NCBI RefSeq assembly: GCF_003850345.1
Contig: NZ_CP027707.1
Span: forward strand, 1,984,001-2,048,000
DNA from: Pseudomonas chlororaphis subsp. piscium
Lineage (GTDB): Bacteria > Pseudomonadota > Gammaproteobacteria > Pseudomonadales > Pseudomonadaceae
Length of the DNA stretch: 64,000 nucleotides
Direction: 5' to 3'
Below the pieces are notes generated by a model. The model was not told the DNA's origin. It saw only the letters and a list, made by a program, of their open reading frames with translations, and did not search any database. Both the position numbers and the translations under genes were made by a program. Of the stretch, positions 45,889 through 53,477 are shown one piece after another. The first letter of the stretch is position 1. Each line of letters begins with the position of its first letter.

Positions 45889-46036
45889 ATTTACGGATAA
45901 CAAAACCCTCCTTAGAATAACTTCGGACATGATCATTCTGCTTTGGTTGACACTTTGATGCGATGCGATGTGGTACGCGTGATTTATGCCTTGATCACAA
46001 GTACTTCTCGGCACTTTGCTCAACTAGGGAGTGTTT

Positions 46037-46492
46037 ATGGCTTTTAACCATGAGAGGAGTTTCCAAGTGAGCGCTAAAAACCTGGAAGTCGTAAAAAATT
46101 ATTTTCAATATTGCGTAGATGGCAAAGATGCAGAACGAGTGTCTGAGTACTTCGATGCCGATGTCATTGTACGTAGGCCCGACTGCGATGCCCCCATTCG
46201 TGGCGTTAGCAACTTCAAGCGTGCCTTGCGTGAAAATGTGCTGGAGCGATATGAGTCAATCACCACTACATTTAGCAAAGAGGTTATCGCTGATGATGTG
46301 GTCGTTGTTCATCTGACACATCACGCGCGTGGGTCGAACACATGGCACGGTTTCGATGTGCAAGGTAAGGATGTAACTTGGACGGCATTAACTTACTTTC
46401 GCTTCAACGATTCAGGCAAGATCGTTGAAGAGATTGTAGAACGCAATGAATTGTTCATGGCCAGGCAGCTTGGAATTATTGAATACACTTGA
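46037..46492 (+). CDS. SnoaL-like / NTF2-fold protein
   Basis: 151 residues from ATG 46037 (AGGGAG five bases upstream). 'NYFQYCVDGKDAERVSEYFD', 'DVIVRRPDCDAPIRGV', 'HHARGSNTWHGFDVQGK' and 'FNDSGKIVEEIVERNEL' fit the SnoaL/ketosteroid-isomerase-like fold, used by cyclases, isomerases and dehydratases. No catalytic residues can be assigned with certainty. The gene has clearly more A/T than the window average, as does the LysR gene beside it. Single target-like gene of that regulator. Confidence 0.75.
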   Translation: MAFNHERSFQVSAKNLEVVKNYFQYCVDGKDAERVSEYFDADVIVRRPDCDAPIRGVSNFKRALRENVLERYESITTTFSKEVIADDVVVVHLTHHARGSNTWHGFDVQGKDVTWTALTYFRFNDSGKIVEEIVERNELFMARQLGIIEYT

Positions 46493-46661
46493 AAAGTGTA
46501 GCTGCCATACATTTGCAAAATGAAGGCATGGAATTTGGTCGTTCCGCAAAAAAGATAAAGCGATATGCCCAGTTCATGTTTGCCTGATGCTGGACATGGA
46601 CTGGGCTGGGCTCATTGCGCCCAGCACCAGCTTATCGTTCTACAGTGATTGCTTACTTGAT

Positions 46662-47633
46662 TCACAGCCACCCCGAGCGCTTGAAGCTCGCCCACAACCC
46701 CGTACAGCCCAGCACCAGGAACGCCAGCACGCCGAAGTAGCCGTAGTGCATCTTCAGTTCGGGCATGTTGTCGAAGTTCATGCCGTAGATCCCCGCCACC
46801 GCCGTCGGGAACGCCAGGATCGCCGCCCAGGCGGCGAACTTGCGTTGCACCACGCTTTGTCGCGAGGCCTCCAGCAGCACGCCGATCTCGATGGTCTGGC
46901 TGGCGATGTCGCGCAAGGTCGCCAGGTCTTCCATCTGCCGGGTGACGTGGATCTGCACGTCGCGAAAGTACGGGCGCATGTTCTTGTCGATAAAGGGGAA
47001 GCTGAGCTTCTGCAGCTCTTCGCTGATCTCCACCATCGGCGCTACGTGGCGCCGCAGGCGCAGCACATCGCGGCGCAGGCTGTGGAGGTGCTGGATATCC
47101 CGCTCGTTGAGGGAGCTGCACAGCACGCTGTGCTCCAGTGCGTCGATCTCGGCATGGATCGCCTCGCTGACCGGCTGGTAGTTTTCGGTGACGAAATCCA
47201 GCAGCGCGTAGAGCACGAAGTCTTCGCCGTGCTCCAGCAGCAACGGTCGTGCCTCGCAGCGCTGGCGGACGAACGCATAGGATTTGGAGTGACCATTGCG
47301 GGCAGTAATGATGTAGCCCTTGCCGGCAAAGATGTGGGTCTCGATGAATTCCAGCTTGCCGTTTTCGCGCACCGGCGAGTAGGTGACGATAAACAGCGCG
47401 TCACCGAAGGTTTCGAGTTTCGGCCGGCTGTGTTTTTCCAGGGCGTCCTCGATGGCCAGTTCGTGCAGGTTGAACTGGCGTTGCAGATTGGCCAGTTCCT
47501 GGGCGTTGGGTTCTTCGAGGCCGATCCAGACGAAGTGCCCAGGTTTGGCGGCCCAGGCCGCACCTTCGTCGAGGGTGATATCCGTGACTCTTTTACCCGC
47601 GCTGTAGACTGCGGCGGCAACAACTCTACCCAT
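46662..47633 (-). CDS. CorA-family divalent/zinc transporter
   Basis: 323 residues. Large cytosolic N-terminal domain and two C-terminal helices; the pore signature YGMNF is present after the first helix (AAWAAILAFPTAVAGIYGMN), then the second helix 'YGYFGVLAFLVLGCTGLWAS'. Likely a pentameric Mg2+ or Zn2+ channel (ZntB/CorA). SD AGGA before ATG 47633. A short GCTGGG/CCCAGC hairpin lies between its stop and the convergent SnoaL gene. Confidence 0.92.
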   Translation of the reverse strand: MGRVVAAAVYSAGKRVTDITLDEGAAWAAKPGHFVWIGLEEPNAQELANLQRQFNLHELAIEDALEKHSRPKLETFGDALFIVTYSPVRENGKLEFIETHIFAGKGYIITARNGHSKSYAFVRQRCEARPLLLEHGEDFVLYALLDFVTENYQPVSEAIHAEIDALEHSVLCSSLNERDIQHLHSLRRDVLRLRRHVAPMVEISEELQKLSFPFIDKNMRPYFRDVQIHVTRQMEDLATLRDIASQTIEIGVLLEASRQSVVQRKFAAWAAILAFPTAVAGIYGMNFDNMPELKMHYGYFGVLAFLVLGCTGLWASFKRSGWL

Positions 47634-47733
47634 GGTTCCTGTTCGCTTCTTCTTATCGAAATGAGGAGTGAGACTCAGTGCAGCTTAGCCCTATGACTGA
47701 TCAGAGTCAGCCTGTTGGGCGGAGTTCGCCGGC

Positions 47734-47765
47734 AATAAAAAAGCCCGCACGCGGCGGGCTGTTTT
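47734..47765 (-). terminator. Intrinsic terminator of the PlsC-like gene
   Basis: On the reverse strand AGCCCGCC-GCGT-GCGGGCT then TTTTTT; begins at the stop codon of the acyltransferase gene. Confidence 0.9.
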
Positions 47766-48487
47766 CAGGCGGTCTGTAGCTGGCGGTCCATCGACTCGAT
47801 GCACTCGCGCATCTGTTCGCGGCATTGCTCGATCAGCCTCGGCATGTCGTCCAGGCTCAGTCCGGCGGTGGGGATCGCCGGCAGCGAGCGGATCAATATC
47901 TTGCCGCTGTGCCAGCGGTTGAGACGCATGTGGCGGATGTAGCTGCTGGCGCACACCGGGACGATCGGCACGCCGGCGGCGATGGCCATCTGGAAGGCGC
48001 CTTTCTTGAACGGCAGCAGGTCTTCGCCGAGGTTGCGGGTGCCTTCCGGGAAGACCCAGATCGAGGTGTCCTTGTGTTGCAGGGTGTGGGTGGTGGTCAG
48101 CATCGAGCGGCGCGCCTTGTGCGCGTTGCCGCGGTCGATCAGCACGTTGCCCGCCAGCCAGAACAGCTGGCCGAACAGCGGCACCCATTTCAGGCTCTTT
48201 TTGCCGATGCACACGGTGCGGTGGGGCACCACGTTGCCGAACACGAACAGGTCGTAGTTGGACTGGTGGTTGGCGATGATCACGCAGCTCTCGGGCTTGT
48301 CCATCAGCGGCCCGACTTCGGCCTTGACCCGCAGGCGCAGAATGCACATGGCAGGCAAGGCGTACAGGCGCGCGCACAGGCGGCTGTTATCCGGATTGAA
48401 CGGGCGGCACAGCCCCAGCACTACGCCGAGAATCCCCGCTGCAACAAAATGCAGGCCCATCAATAACATACGAAACAGATACAGCAT
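47765..48487 (-). CDS. 1-acyl-sn-glycerol-3-phosphate acyltransferase (PlsC family)
   Basis: 240 residues. N-terminal membrane helix (MLLMGLHFVAAGILGVVLGL), the catalytic NHQSNYD (H-x4-D) and the substrate-binding FPEGTRN, plus VPIVPVCASS. Transfers an acyl chain to lysophosphatidic acid to make phosphatidic acid at the inner membrane. Pseudomonas has several PlsC paralogues; this may be the main or an auxiliary copy. Start ATG 48487 has no strong SD. Confidence 0.92.
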   Translation of the reverse strand: MLYLFRMLLMGLHFVAAGILGVVLGLCRPFNPDNSRLCARLYALPAMCILRLRVKAEVGPLMDKPESCVIIANHQSNYDLFVFGNVVPHRTVCIGKKSLKWVPLFGQLFWLAGNVLIDRGNAHKARRSMLTTTHTLQHKDTSIWVFPEGTRNLGEDLLPFKKGAFQMAIAAGVPIVPVCASSYIRHMRLNRWHSGKILIRSLPAIPTAGLSLDDMPRLIEQCREQMRECIESMDRQLQTA

Positions 48488-48654
48488 CTACAGGCCCACC
48501 GGGGACAAAAGGTGGCGCAGTGTACGGATGTGCACTGTTTTCGGCAATTACCTGTATAGAAGGGGAAGATGGCCGATGTTTAAGCGCATGTTTCCAACTC
48601 TTTGCTCAGCGGCGAGCTAGAGCATCGCACCAGTCTTTCTCGCGGAGCGGGCAT

Positions 48655-48681
48655 AAAAAAGCCCGGCGCAGGGGCCGGGCC
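48655..48681 (-). terminator. Intrinsic terminator of the crotonase gene
   Basis: Reverse strand GCCCGG-CCCCTGCG-CCGGGCTTTTTT, 21 bases after the crotonase stop. Confidence 0.9.
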
Positions 48682-48701
48682 GATGTGCAGCGGGCCTGGG
48701 C

Positions 48702-49391
48702 TTAGCCCAGGTGTTCCTGATCGAGGATGATCGCGTTGTCCAGGGCTTCCAGCAGCGCCTTGCGCACTTTCAGCTTGGTGTTCTTGTGCGCGGTCATGTT
48801 GATCTTCTTCAACTGGTGCGCGGCGGCCAGGGCGGCGCCTTGCAATTCCTCGGCGCTCACCACCTTGTCGAGGAAGCCGGCATCCACCGCACCTTGCGGG
48901 TCGAACATCTCGCCGTTGATCACCGAGCGGTGCAGCGCGGATTTGCGCAGACGGTCACGGGCCAGCTCGATGCCGGCGTGGTGCATGGTCATGCCGATCT
49001 GCACTTCGTTCAGGCCGATGCTGAACGGGCCTTCGACACCGATGCGGTAGTCCGCGGACAGCAGCAGGAATGCGCCCTTGGCCACGGCGTGCCCGGGGCA
49101 GGCGACGATGACGGGGAAGGGGTGCGACAGCAGGCGACGGGCCAGGGTCGAACCCGAGGTCACCAGGCTCACGGCTTCTTTAGGGCCAGCGGTCATCACC
49201 TTCAGGTCGTAGCCGCCCGACAGAATGCCGGGCTGCCCGGTGATGATCACCACCGCGCGATCGGTGACTGCCCGATCCAGCGCGGCATTGAAGGCGGCAA
49301 TCACGTCCGGGGAAATGGCATTGACCTTGCCATTGCTCAAGGTCAGGGTCGCGATACCGTCTTCGAGGTGGTAAGAAATCAACTCACTCAT
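48702..49391 (-). CDS. Enoyl-CoA hydratase/isomerase family protein (crotonase)
   Basis: 229 residues, short crotonase. 'ATLTLSNGKVNAISPDVIAA', oxyanion region 'GILSGGYDLKVM' and 'GHAVAKGAFLLLSADYRIG'. The first oxyanion Ala/Gly pair is present but the hydratase Glu at the usual position is replaced (NEVQIGMTMHH...), so hydratase activity is uncertain; isomerase or hydrolase is possible. SD AAGGA before ATG 49391. Stand-alone, with inverted repeats upstream. Confidence 0.85.
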   Translation of the reverse strand: MSELISYHLEDGIATLTLSNGKVNAISPDVIAAFNAALDRAVTDRAVVIITGQPGILSGGYDLKVMTAGPKEAVSLVTSGSTLARRLLSHPFPVIVACPGHAVAKGAFLLLSADYRIGVEGPFSIGLNEVQIGMTMHHAGIELARDRLRKSALHRSVINGEMFDPQGAVDAGFLDKVVSAEELQGAALAAAHQLKKINMTAHKNTKLKVRKALLEALDNAIILDQEHLG

Positions 49392-49642
49392 GACGCAATT
49401 CCTTGTATTGAAGTGGGGCAGACGTTACCCACCGTCACAGGTCAGGTAAAGCGCTGTGACTGACTGGTGAGTCAGCCCTTTCTGGCCTGACAAGCGTAGC
49501 CGGCCACCTGGGGCGCGTATCGGCCCTTCTATATAGCTGCCAGCCAGGCCAGAGATTGGCCGGTTTGCCATGGCGCAGATGCCAGCGCAGCGCAGGAATC
49601 CGAAGAAATGTCTTAAGCGCATGAAAATTCTGAAAAAAACCT
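49392..49642. other. Intergenic region upstream of the crotonase gene
   Basis: No gene seen. Contains two inverted repeats close together: GTCACAG (49434-49440) with CTGTGAC (49454-49460), and CTGACT (49460-49465) with AGTCAG (49470-49475), 43-84 bases before the crotonase start and so possible operators of that gene. Confidence 0.45.
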
Positions 49643-49671
49643 TTGCCATCAGAAAAGCTTTCGACTACATT
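49643..49671 (+). promoter_or_regulatory. Promoter of tRNA-Ser
   Basis: TTGCCA (49643-49648), 17-bp spacer, TACATT (49666-49671), then a GC-rich discriminator GCGCGCC as expected of stringently controlled stable-RNA promoters. Start would be about 30 bases before the tRNA. Confidence 0.75.
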
Positions 49672-49709
49672 AGCGCGCCTCGACAGACTGAATCGGTTTG
49701 ACGAGACAC

Positions 49710-49799
49710 GGTTGGGTGTCCGAGTGGCTTAAGGAGCACGCCTGGAAAGTGTGTATACAGGAAACTGTATCGAGGGTTCGAATCCCTCCTCAACCGCCA
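49710..49799 (+). tRNA. tRNA-Ser(GGA)
   Basis: 90-nt class II tRNA. Acceptor GGTTGGG pairs with CTCAACC, anticodon stem CACGC/GTGTG with loop CTGGAAA (anticodon GGA, reads UCC and UCU), long variable arm, T arm GAGGGTTCGAATCCCTC, discriminator G and encoded CCA. No second copy of the 3' end was noticed nearby, so no integrated island. Confidence 0.97.
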
Positions 49800-49812
49800 T
49801 ATTCGATCTACG

Positions 49813-49849
49813 CAAAACCCCTGACTTCCTCGAGAAGTCAGGGGTTTTG
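49813..49849 (+). terminator. Intrinsic terminator after tRNA-Ser
   Basis: AAAACCCCTGACTTC-CTCGA-GAAGTCAGGGGTTTT: a 15-bp perfect stem starting 14 bases after the tRNA. Confidence 0.95.
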
Positions 49850-50208
49850 TGCTTTCTGGGGCCTGTTCATGGCGGCAGTTTGACCTGCTGCGTCGAGCGC
49901 TTTTCGCTGAACGTCGTTGCCCCGCAACGGTGAAAATCATTGTGAGTTCGCAAAAACCAAAGCAGCTCCAGCAAGGTATCGATCACGCGGGATACCTGAG
50001 TTGTCTTTGGCTTTGTTGCCCATGGGAAACCAGGTGGTAAAGGATCGCCTTGAAGCTGAGGTTTTCCGCCGATATCAGGCAGGCTCCCCACGCTTTCAGG
50101 TCTAAAATGATCATGCGCATCGAGTGGGGCGATGCTGGCGGTCTGCGGGCGCGGGGTGATATTGCCGGCGTCGGCAGGCTTTGCAGCTACTCAATCGAGG
50201 GCACGATC
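49850..50208. other. Intergenic region upstream of the cupin gene
   Basis: About 360 bases. No gene, repeat or promoter could be supported; short ORFs on both strands lack similarity or SD sites. Confidence 0.5.
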
Positions 50209-50580
50209 ATGTCCACGCACGAACAGGTCACCGAGCATAAATCCTTCTCCGAACCGGATGAGACCCGCGAGTTTTCCAATGGCAAGGCAGAGATCCTGAA
50301 GATCGGTCATTGCGAAGTGGGGCGCTTCACTTTCAAGCCGGGCTGGCGCTGGTCGAACGATATCCGGCCGCTGGCGCAGACACCGAGTTGCCAGGCGCCG
50401 CACTTTCAGTATCACGTGGCCGGCAAGCTGGCGATCCTGATGGATGACGGCACCGAAATCATCGCCGGACCGGGTGATATCACCTCCCTGCCTAAAGGTC
50501 ATGACGCCTGGGTGGTGGGGGATGAAACCGTGGTGGTGGTCGACTGGTTCGGGGCCAGCAACTACGCTCGTAAGGTCTAG
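50209..50580 (+). CDS. Cupin domain-containing protein
   Basis: 123 residues from ATG 50209 (GAGGG upstream). The double-stranded beta-helix motifs are recognisable: 'RFTFKPGWRWSNDIRPLAQT', 'HFQYHVAGKLAILMDDGTEI', 'GPGDITSLPKGHDAWVVGDE'. Related to small single-domain cupins (DUF861-like). Only some of the usual metal ligands are visible, so enzymatic activity is uncertain. Longer ORF from 50050 has no similarity. Ends just before a terminator. Confidence 0.85.
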   Translation: MSTHEQVTEHKSFSEPDETREFSNGKAEILKIGHCEVGRFTFKPGWRWSNDIRPLAQTPSCQAPHFQYHVAGKLAILMDDGTEIIAGPGDITSLPKGHDAWVVGDETVVVVDWFGASNYARKV

Positions 50581-50595
50581 GCGAAACGCAGCCGG

Positions 50596-50630
50596 AAAAG
50601 GAGCTGATGCAGGCCGTCAGCTCCTTTTTC
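50596..50630 (+). terminator. Intrinsic terminator after the cupin gene
   Basis: AAAAGGAGCTGA-N9-TCAGCTCCTTTTT, 12-bp perfect stem. Confidence 0.93.
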
Positions 50631-50805
50631 AACGACGATCCACACCCTTGGACGAAGAATTCCGGCTTGGGCCATTCGTCGGTCTTTTCTCTTGTGAACT
50701 GCAAGTCCTTAAATGACCGTCTAGTCTGAAACGCCGTGACGGCCGATATTTTTTAGGCAATCAGGTGTTTGCCGGTATCGTCCGGTTGTTGGAGGGAGCA
50801 GGGAG

Positions 50806-50997
50806 ATGAGCGATCCTTTTATCGAGGACAACGGGGATGAGTTCCCAATCAACAACCTGGTGCGCTGCGGTCAGGCAGCGTTTGACAGTGAGCCTCCGGC
50901 CAAGGCGTCGGTGGCAGGCAAGACCAGATCCAGCGCGTTACCCAAGGTGACTCAGACAAAGTTTTTCCCAAAAGTGGCGCCCACGACGAGGCGCTGA
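50806..50997 (+). CDS. Small hypothetical protein
   Basis: 63 residues, MSDPFIEDNGDEFPINNLVR at the start; acidic first half and basic Lys/Arg/Thr-rich end (KVAPTTRR). No signal peptide or known domain. Supported by a purine-rich SD (GGAGGGAGCAGGGAG) and a strong terminator ten bases after the stop. The 175 bases between the preceding terminator and this ATG hold no other element that I can name. Confidence 0.55.
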   Translation: MSDPFIEDNGDEFPINNLVRCGQAAFDSEPPAKASVAGKTRSSALPKVTQTKFFPKVAPTTRR

Positions 50998-51008
50998 CTT
51001 GCAGCATG

Positions 51009-51036
51009 AAACCCCGCCTCGCAGCGGGGTTTTTTC
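51009..51036 (+). terminator. Intrinsic terminator
   Basis: AACCCCGC-CTC-GCAGCGGGGTTTTTT, about 10 bases after the small ORF stop. Confidence 0.9.
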
Positions 51037-51170
51037 GGCCTGAAAGTCTCGAAATTGATTGTTTCAGAACTATCCAGAAGGCTTTGAGATAGGTCCGCCT
51101 CCTCACATTTCGTGTGGGGCCGACATCCCGTCGGATACTGTTTTTGATCAGGTATAAGGAAATAGAACCA

Positions 51171-51602
51171 GTGAAGAAGGCTTTCAAATTCATTGCCCTG
51201 TCGACCCTCATCGCTGCCAGCGGTTGCACCAGCTACAACATCAGCCAACCCGCCGCCCCGATCGACAGCCAGGTCAAGGCTGACCTCAAGGCAGACGTTG
51301 CGGTAGGCGAGGCCATCTCGGGGCAATCCTCGGTGAACATTCTGTTCGGTGTGCTCAAGTTCGGTGGTGACACCCAGTTCGCCGATGGCGTGACTTACGG
51401 TGGCGATACCGGTGGCGGCCTGGGCATGCTGGATCCGGTCAGTGCGGTGAAATCGGCCGCAGCCTACAAGGCGGTCAAGGCTTCCGGTGCCGACCTGATC
51501 GTTGCGCCACGTTATGAAGTCAGTGAAGAGAACTACTTCGTCTTCAAGAAGGTATCGGTCACTGTCAAAGGCAACAAAGGCAGCATCCGTAGCATCCAGT
51601 AA
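51171..51602 (+). CDS. Putative lipoprotein, unknown function
   Basis: 143 residues from GTG 51171 (AAGGA upstream). Lipobox STLIAASGC with Cys 19. Mature part is rich in Ala, Gly, Val with 'DVAVGEAISGQSSVNILFGV' and 'ASGADLIVAPRYEVSEENYF', suggestive of a TRL-like/small beta-rich envelope protein, but I cannot name the family with certainty. Own transcription unit. Confidence 0.7.
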   Translation: MKKAFKFIALSTLIAASGCTSYNISQPAAPIDSQVKADLKADVAVGEAISGQSSVNILFGVLKFGGDTQFADGVTYGGDTGGGLGMLDPVSAVKSAAAYKAVKASGADLIVAPRYEVSEENYFVFKKVSVTVKGNKGSIRSIQ

Positions 51603-51779
51603 GCCTGTCGCTGGAACTCCTGAACAAGGCAATTTGCTTGATACCCCGCGCGGAACCCCATGCCATTGGCCGCCCCCATGCTCCGGGGTGTTCTTCAATG
51701 GCACTGGTTCTTCGTGCATGAGTTTGCTTCAGCCGGGAGCGGGTGTGGAAACATGCCCTTGTCCCGCTTATTTGTGAGA

Positions 51780-51877
51780 GGCGTTGTTTTCACAATTTCT
51801 TCACAAGTGAGTGCGTAGGCTCGACTCATCCGTTAAAGCAAATCCTATTAGCCCGTCTCCCCAGCGGGCTTTTTTTT
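51780..51877 (+). ncRNA. Candidate small RNA ending in an intrinsic terminator
   Basis: AGCCCG-TCTCCCCAG-CGGGCT followed by eight T (51850-51877) lies 250 bases after the preceding gene, too far to be its natural end, and is preceded by an AT-richer stretch with promoter-like TTCACA elements. A transcript of 50-100 nt would fit. Promoter not proved; it could equally be a distant terminator of the lipoprotein gene. Confidence 0.3.
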
Positions 51878-51918
51878 GCCTGGGTGAAAACTCTTTGCGC
51901 AAAAACGGTCCAACACTT

Positions 51919-51966
51919 TGACTAAAAGGATTACAGCGTTGCGCTGTCGCCGCTCAGCTTTAGTCA
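51919..51966. repeat. Nested inverted repeat before the glycine-zipper gene
   Basis: Outer arms TGACTAAA (51919-51926) and TTTAGTCA (51959-51966); inner arms ACAGCG (51933-51938) and CGCTGT (51942-51947). All arms are perfect. It lies 48 bases upstream of the ATG at 52015, next to a TATAGAAT-like -10, so it is a candidate operator or leader structure. Confidence 0.6.
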
Positions 51967-52014
51967 GACACCGCTATAGAATGACTCTCCAGCATCTTTT
52001 TCGAGGTTTACATC

Positions 52015-52428
52015 ATGCGTTTAACACTGCCTGCTCTGGTTTTGGGGCTTCTGGCTGCTCAAGGTGCGATGGCTGCCGGTGATGGCACTGCTGCGGTCGG
52101 CGGCGGTTTGGGTGGCGCGCTGGGCAACGTGGTTGGACAACAGATTGGCGGCAGCACAGGTGCCGCGGTGGGTGCGGGTATTGGCGGCGCTGCCGGCAGT
52201 GCGGTCGGTGCCCGTAAAGGCAGCCGGACCGAAGCGGCCATCGGTGGCGGCCTGGGTTCGGCCGGCGGTTCGGTGATCGGCAACAAGCTGGGCGGCAAAA
52301 CGGGCTCGACCATTGGCGCAGGCCTGGGTGGCGCGGCCGGTGGTGCTTTGGGCAGCAGCATGGGGGACGATGGTCGTCACTCCGGCGGCGGAAAGCACAA
52401 GAATAAACACAAGCACAAGCACGACTGA
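52015..52428 (+). CDS. Exported glycine-zipper protein with His/Lys tail
   Basis: 137 residues. Signal peptide LPALVLGLLAAQGAMA. The mature protein is almost only Gly-zipper repeats (GGALGNVVGQQIGGSTGAAV, GAGIGGAAGSAVGARKGS, GLGGAAGGALGSSMG), as in glycine-zipper 2TM-type envelope proteins that insert in membranes. It ends in a His/Lys-rich run (KHKNKHKHKHD) that could bind metal or lipid head groups. Monocistronic with its own terminator. Confidence 0.78.
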   Translation: MRLTLPALVLGLLAAQGAMAAGDGTAAVGGGLGGALGNVVGQQIGGSTGAAVGAGIGGAAGSAVGARKGSRTEAAIGGGLGSAGGSVIGNKLGGKTGSTIGAGLGGAAGGALGSSMGDDGRHSGGGKHKNKHKHKHD

Positions 52429-52444
52429 TTCTGTTGCGGTGCGC

Positions 52445-52476
52445 AAAAAAAGCCCGGCCTTGTGCCGGGCTTTTTT
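52445..52476 (+). terminator. Intrinsic terminator after the glycine-zipper gene
   Basis: AAAAAAAGCCCGGC-CTTGT-GCCGGGCTTTTTT, 7-bp GC stem. Confidence 0.93.
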
Positions 52477-52543
52477 ATGGGAACGAATATCGCTCCAGCC
52501 CCTCGAATTCAATGATGGACACACTGTATCGACGAGGTTTGCC

Positions 52544-52702
52544 ATGACTTCGGAAACTGCTGGCAAGAAAGAAGACGATTCCTCGGGCGTGCCCCAGGTC
52601 AACGATCCGGGCAATGAAGACCCGGGCTCGCTGATGGATGACGCTCTGGTCCCGCTGAGCGATGACGATGAGGCAGACGAGTCGGAGGAAAAGGGCCCGT
52701 GA
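52544..52702 (+). CDS. Small acidic hypothetical protein
   Basis: 52 residues from ATG 52544 (ACGAGG upstream), MTSETAGKKEDDSSGVPQVN then a strongly acidic end (LSDDDEADESEEKGP). No signal, probably disordered. Start of a three-gene run of small ORFs with spacings of 42 bases and a 4-base overlap. An ORF reading from 52313 crosses the terminator and is rejected. Confidence 0.55.
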   Translation: MTSETAGKKEDDSSGVPQVNDPGNEDPGSLMDDALVPLSDDDEADESEEKGP

Positions 52703-52744
52703 AGTCTGCTTCCAGCACGCCGGCATGGCCGGTGTGAGGTGCAT

Positions 52745-52933
52745 ATGAAGCATGATCCGAAACATCTCGACCGGGATGACACTCCCGAATATCCGCTGCC
52801 TTCCCCCACGGATGCGCTGAGTCCCGAACAGATCCTCCCGGACGCCAACGCCGAGCAGGAGCTGTCTCGATCCGCGCCGCAGCGTAAGGCGGTCAGGGGC
52901 AAGCGTCGCAGCGCTCCGGGAGGCTCGTCATGA
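52745..52933 (+). CDS. Small hydrophilic hypothetical protein
   Basis: 62 residues from ATG 52745 with GAGG five bases upstream (GTG at 52739 possible). MKHDPKHLDRDDTPEYPLPS followed by Pro/Ala/Glu and a basic end (RKAVRGKRRSAPGG). Predicted disordered. Its stop overlaps the next ATG by four bases (ATGA), supporting it as a translated gene. Confidence 0.5.
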   Translation: MKHDPKHLDRDDTPEYPLPSPTDALSPEQILPDANAEQELSRSAPQRKAVRGKRRSAPGGSS

Positions 52934-53289
52934 GCCGCGCAAAACTGCTGAGCCTGGTGCTGGTCGCTCTGGTATCGATTTTCTTCTTCTCCAGCCTGGC
53001 AGAATCCGCTGACGGACGGGCTTCAACCAATACTTCCGGGCGCTCTTTCGAGAGCGGTTCCAGCAACGATCTGATGCTGCGACCAGGGGCCCTGGGCGGG
53101 AATGGAATAGGCGTCACGGACAGCCGTTCACGGGCCGACAATCCGCGCGGCTCCTCCAGCCAAGGCGGCATGGGCTCCACCGGCGTCAATGGTTCCATCA
53201 TGGGTGGCGGCGGTGCCGGCGGCGGAACCGGCAGCGCGGGTGGTGGCACCGGTGGTCCCGGTGGTGGCAGCGGACGCGCGGGGCGCTAG
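52930..53289 (+). CDS. Exported Gly/Ser-rich hypothetical protein
   Basis: 119 residues. N-terminal signal or anchor helix (KLLSLVLVALVSIFFFSSLA), a Ser/Asn-rich middle, and a Gly-rich end (GGGGAGGGTGSAGGGTGG). No family assigned. Coupled to the preceding small ORF. Similar low-complexity Gly-rich tails occur in many Pseudomonas small secreted proteins. Confidence 0.6.
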   Translation: MSRAKLLSLVLVALVSIFFFSSLAESADGRASTNTSGRSFESGSSNDLMLRPGALGGNGIGVTDSRSRADNPRGSSSQGGMGSTGVNGSIMGGGGAGGGTGSAGGGTGGPGGGSGRAGR

Positions 53290-53321
53290 CTTGCTTTGTT
53301 CATTCATGATGCCGACGTTCG

Positions 53322-53345
53322 AGCCCGGCCTGCCCGGGCTTTCGT
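53322..53345 (+). terminator. Possible weak intrinsic terminator
   Basis: AGCCCGG-CCTGC-CCGGGCT followed only by TTCGT; 33 bases after the Gly-rich gene. Confidence 0.4.
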
Positions 53346-53477
53346 CTGTCTGCACGCTGGCCCGAGGTTGCTCCCCGTCATCCGCCGCGGCTATGCTGCT
53401 GAACCCTTTAATCGGGCAAAAAACTGGCCGTACCTGAGCCGCTCCCCGGGATGTTTTTTGTTAACGGATCAGATGCG

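Larger units (their letters stand above)
51603..52014. other. Intergenic region with orphan terminator and nested inverted repeat
   Basis: 412 bases without a protein gene. It contains a possible small-RNA end (51780-51877) and the nested inverted repeat at 51919-51966; otherwise nothing recognised. Confidence 0.6.

Noticed and set aside
49800..53400. Genomic island integrated at the tRNA-Ser 3' end
   Set aside because: No integrase, no second copy of the tRNA 3' end, and the tRNA is followed by its own terminator.
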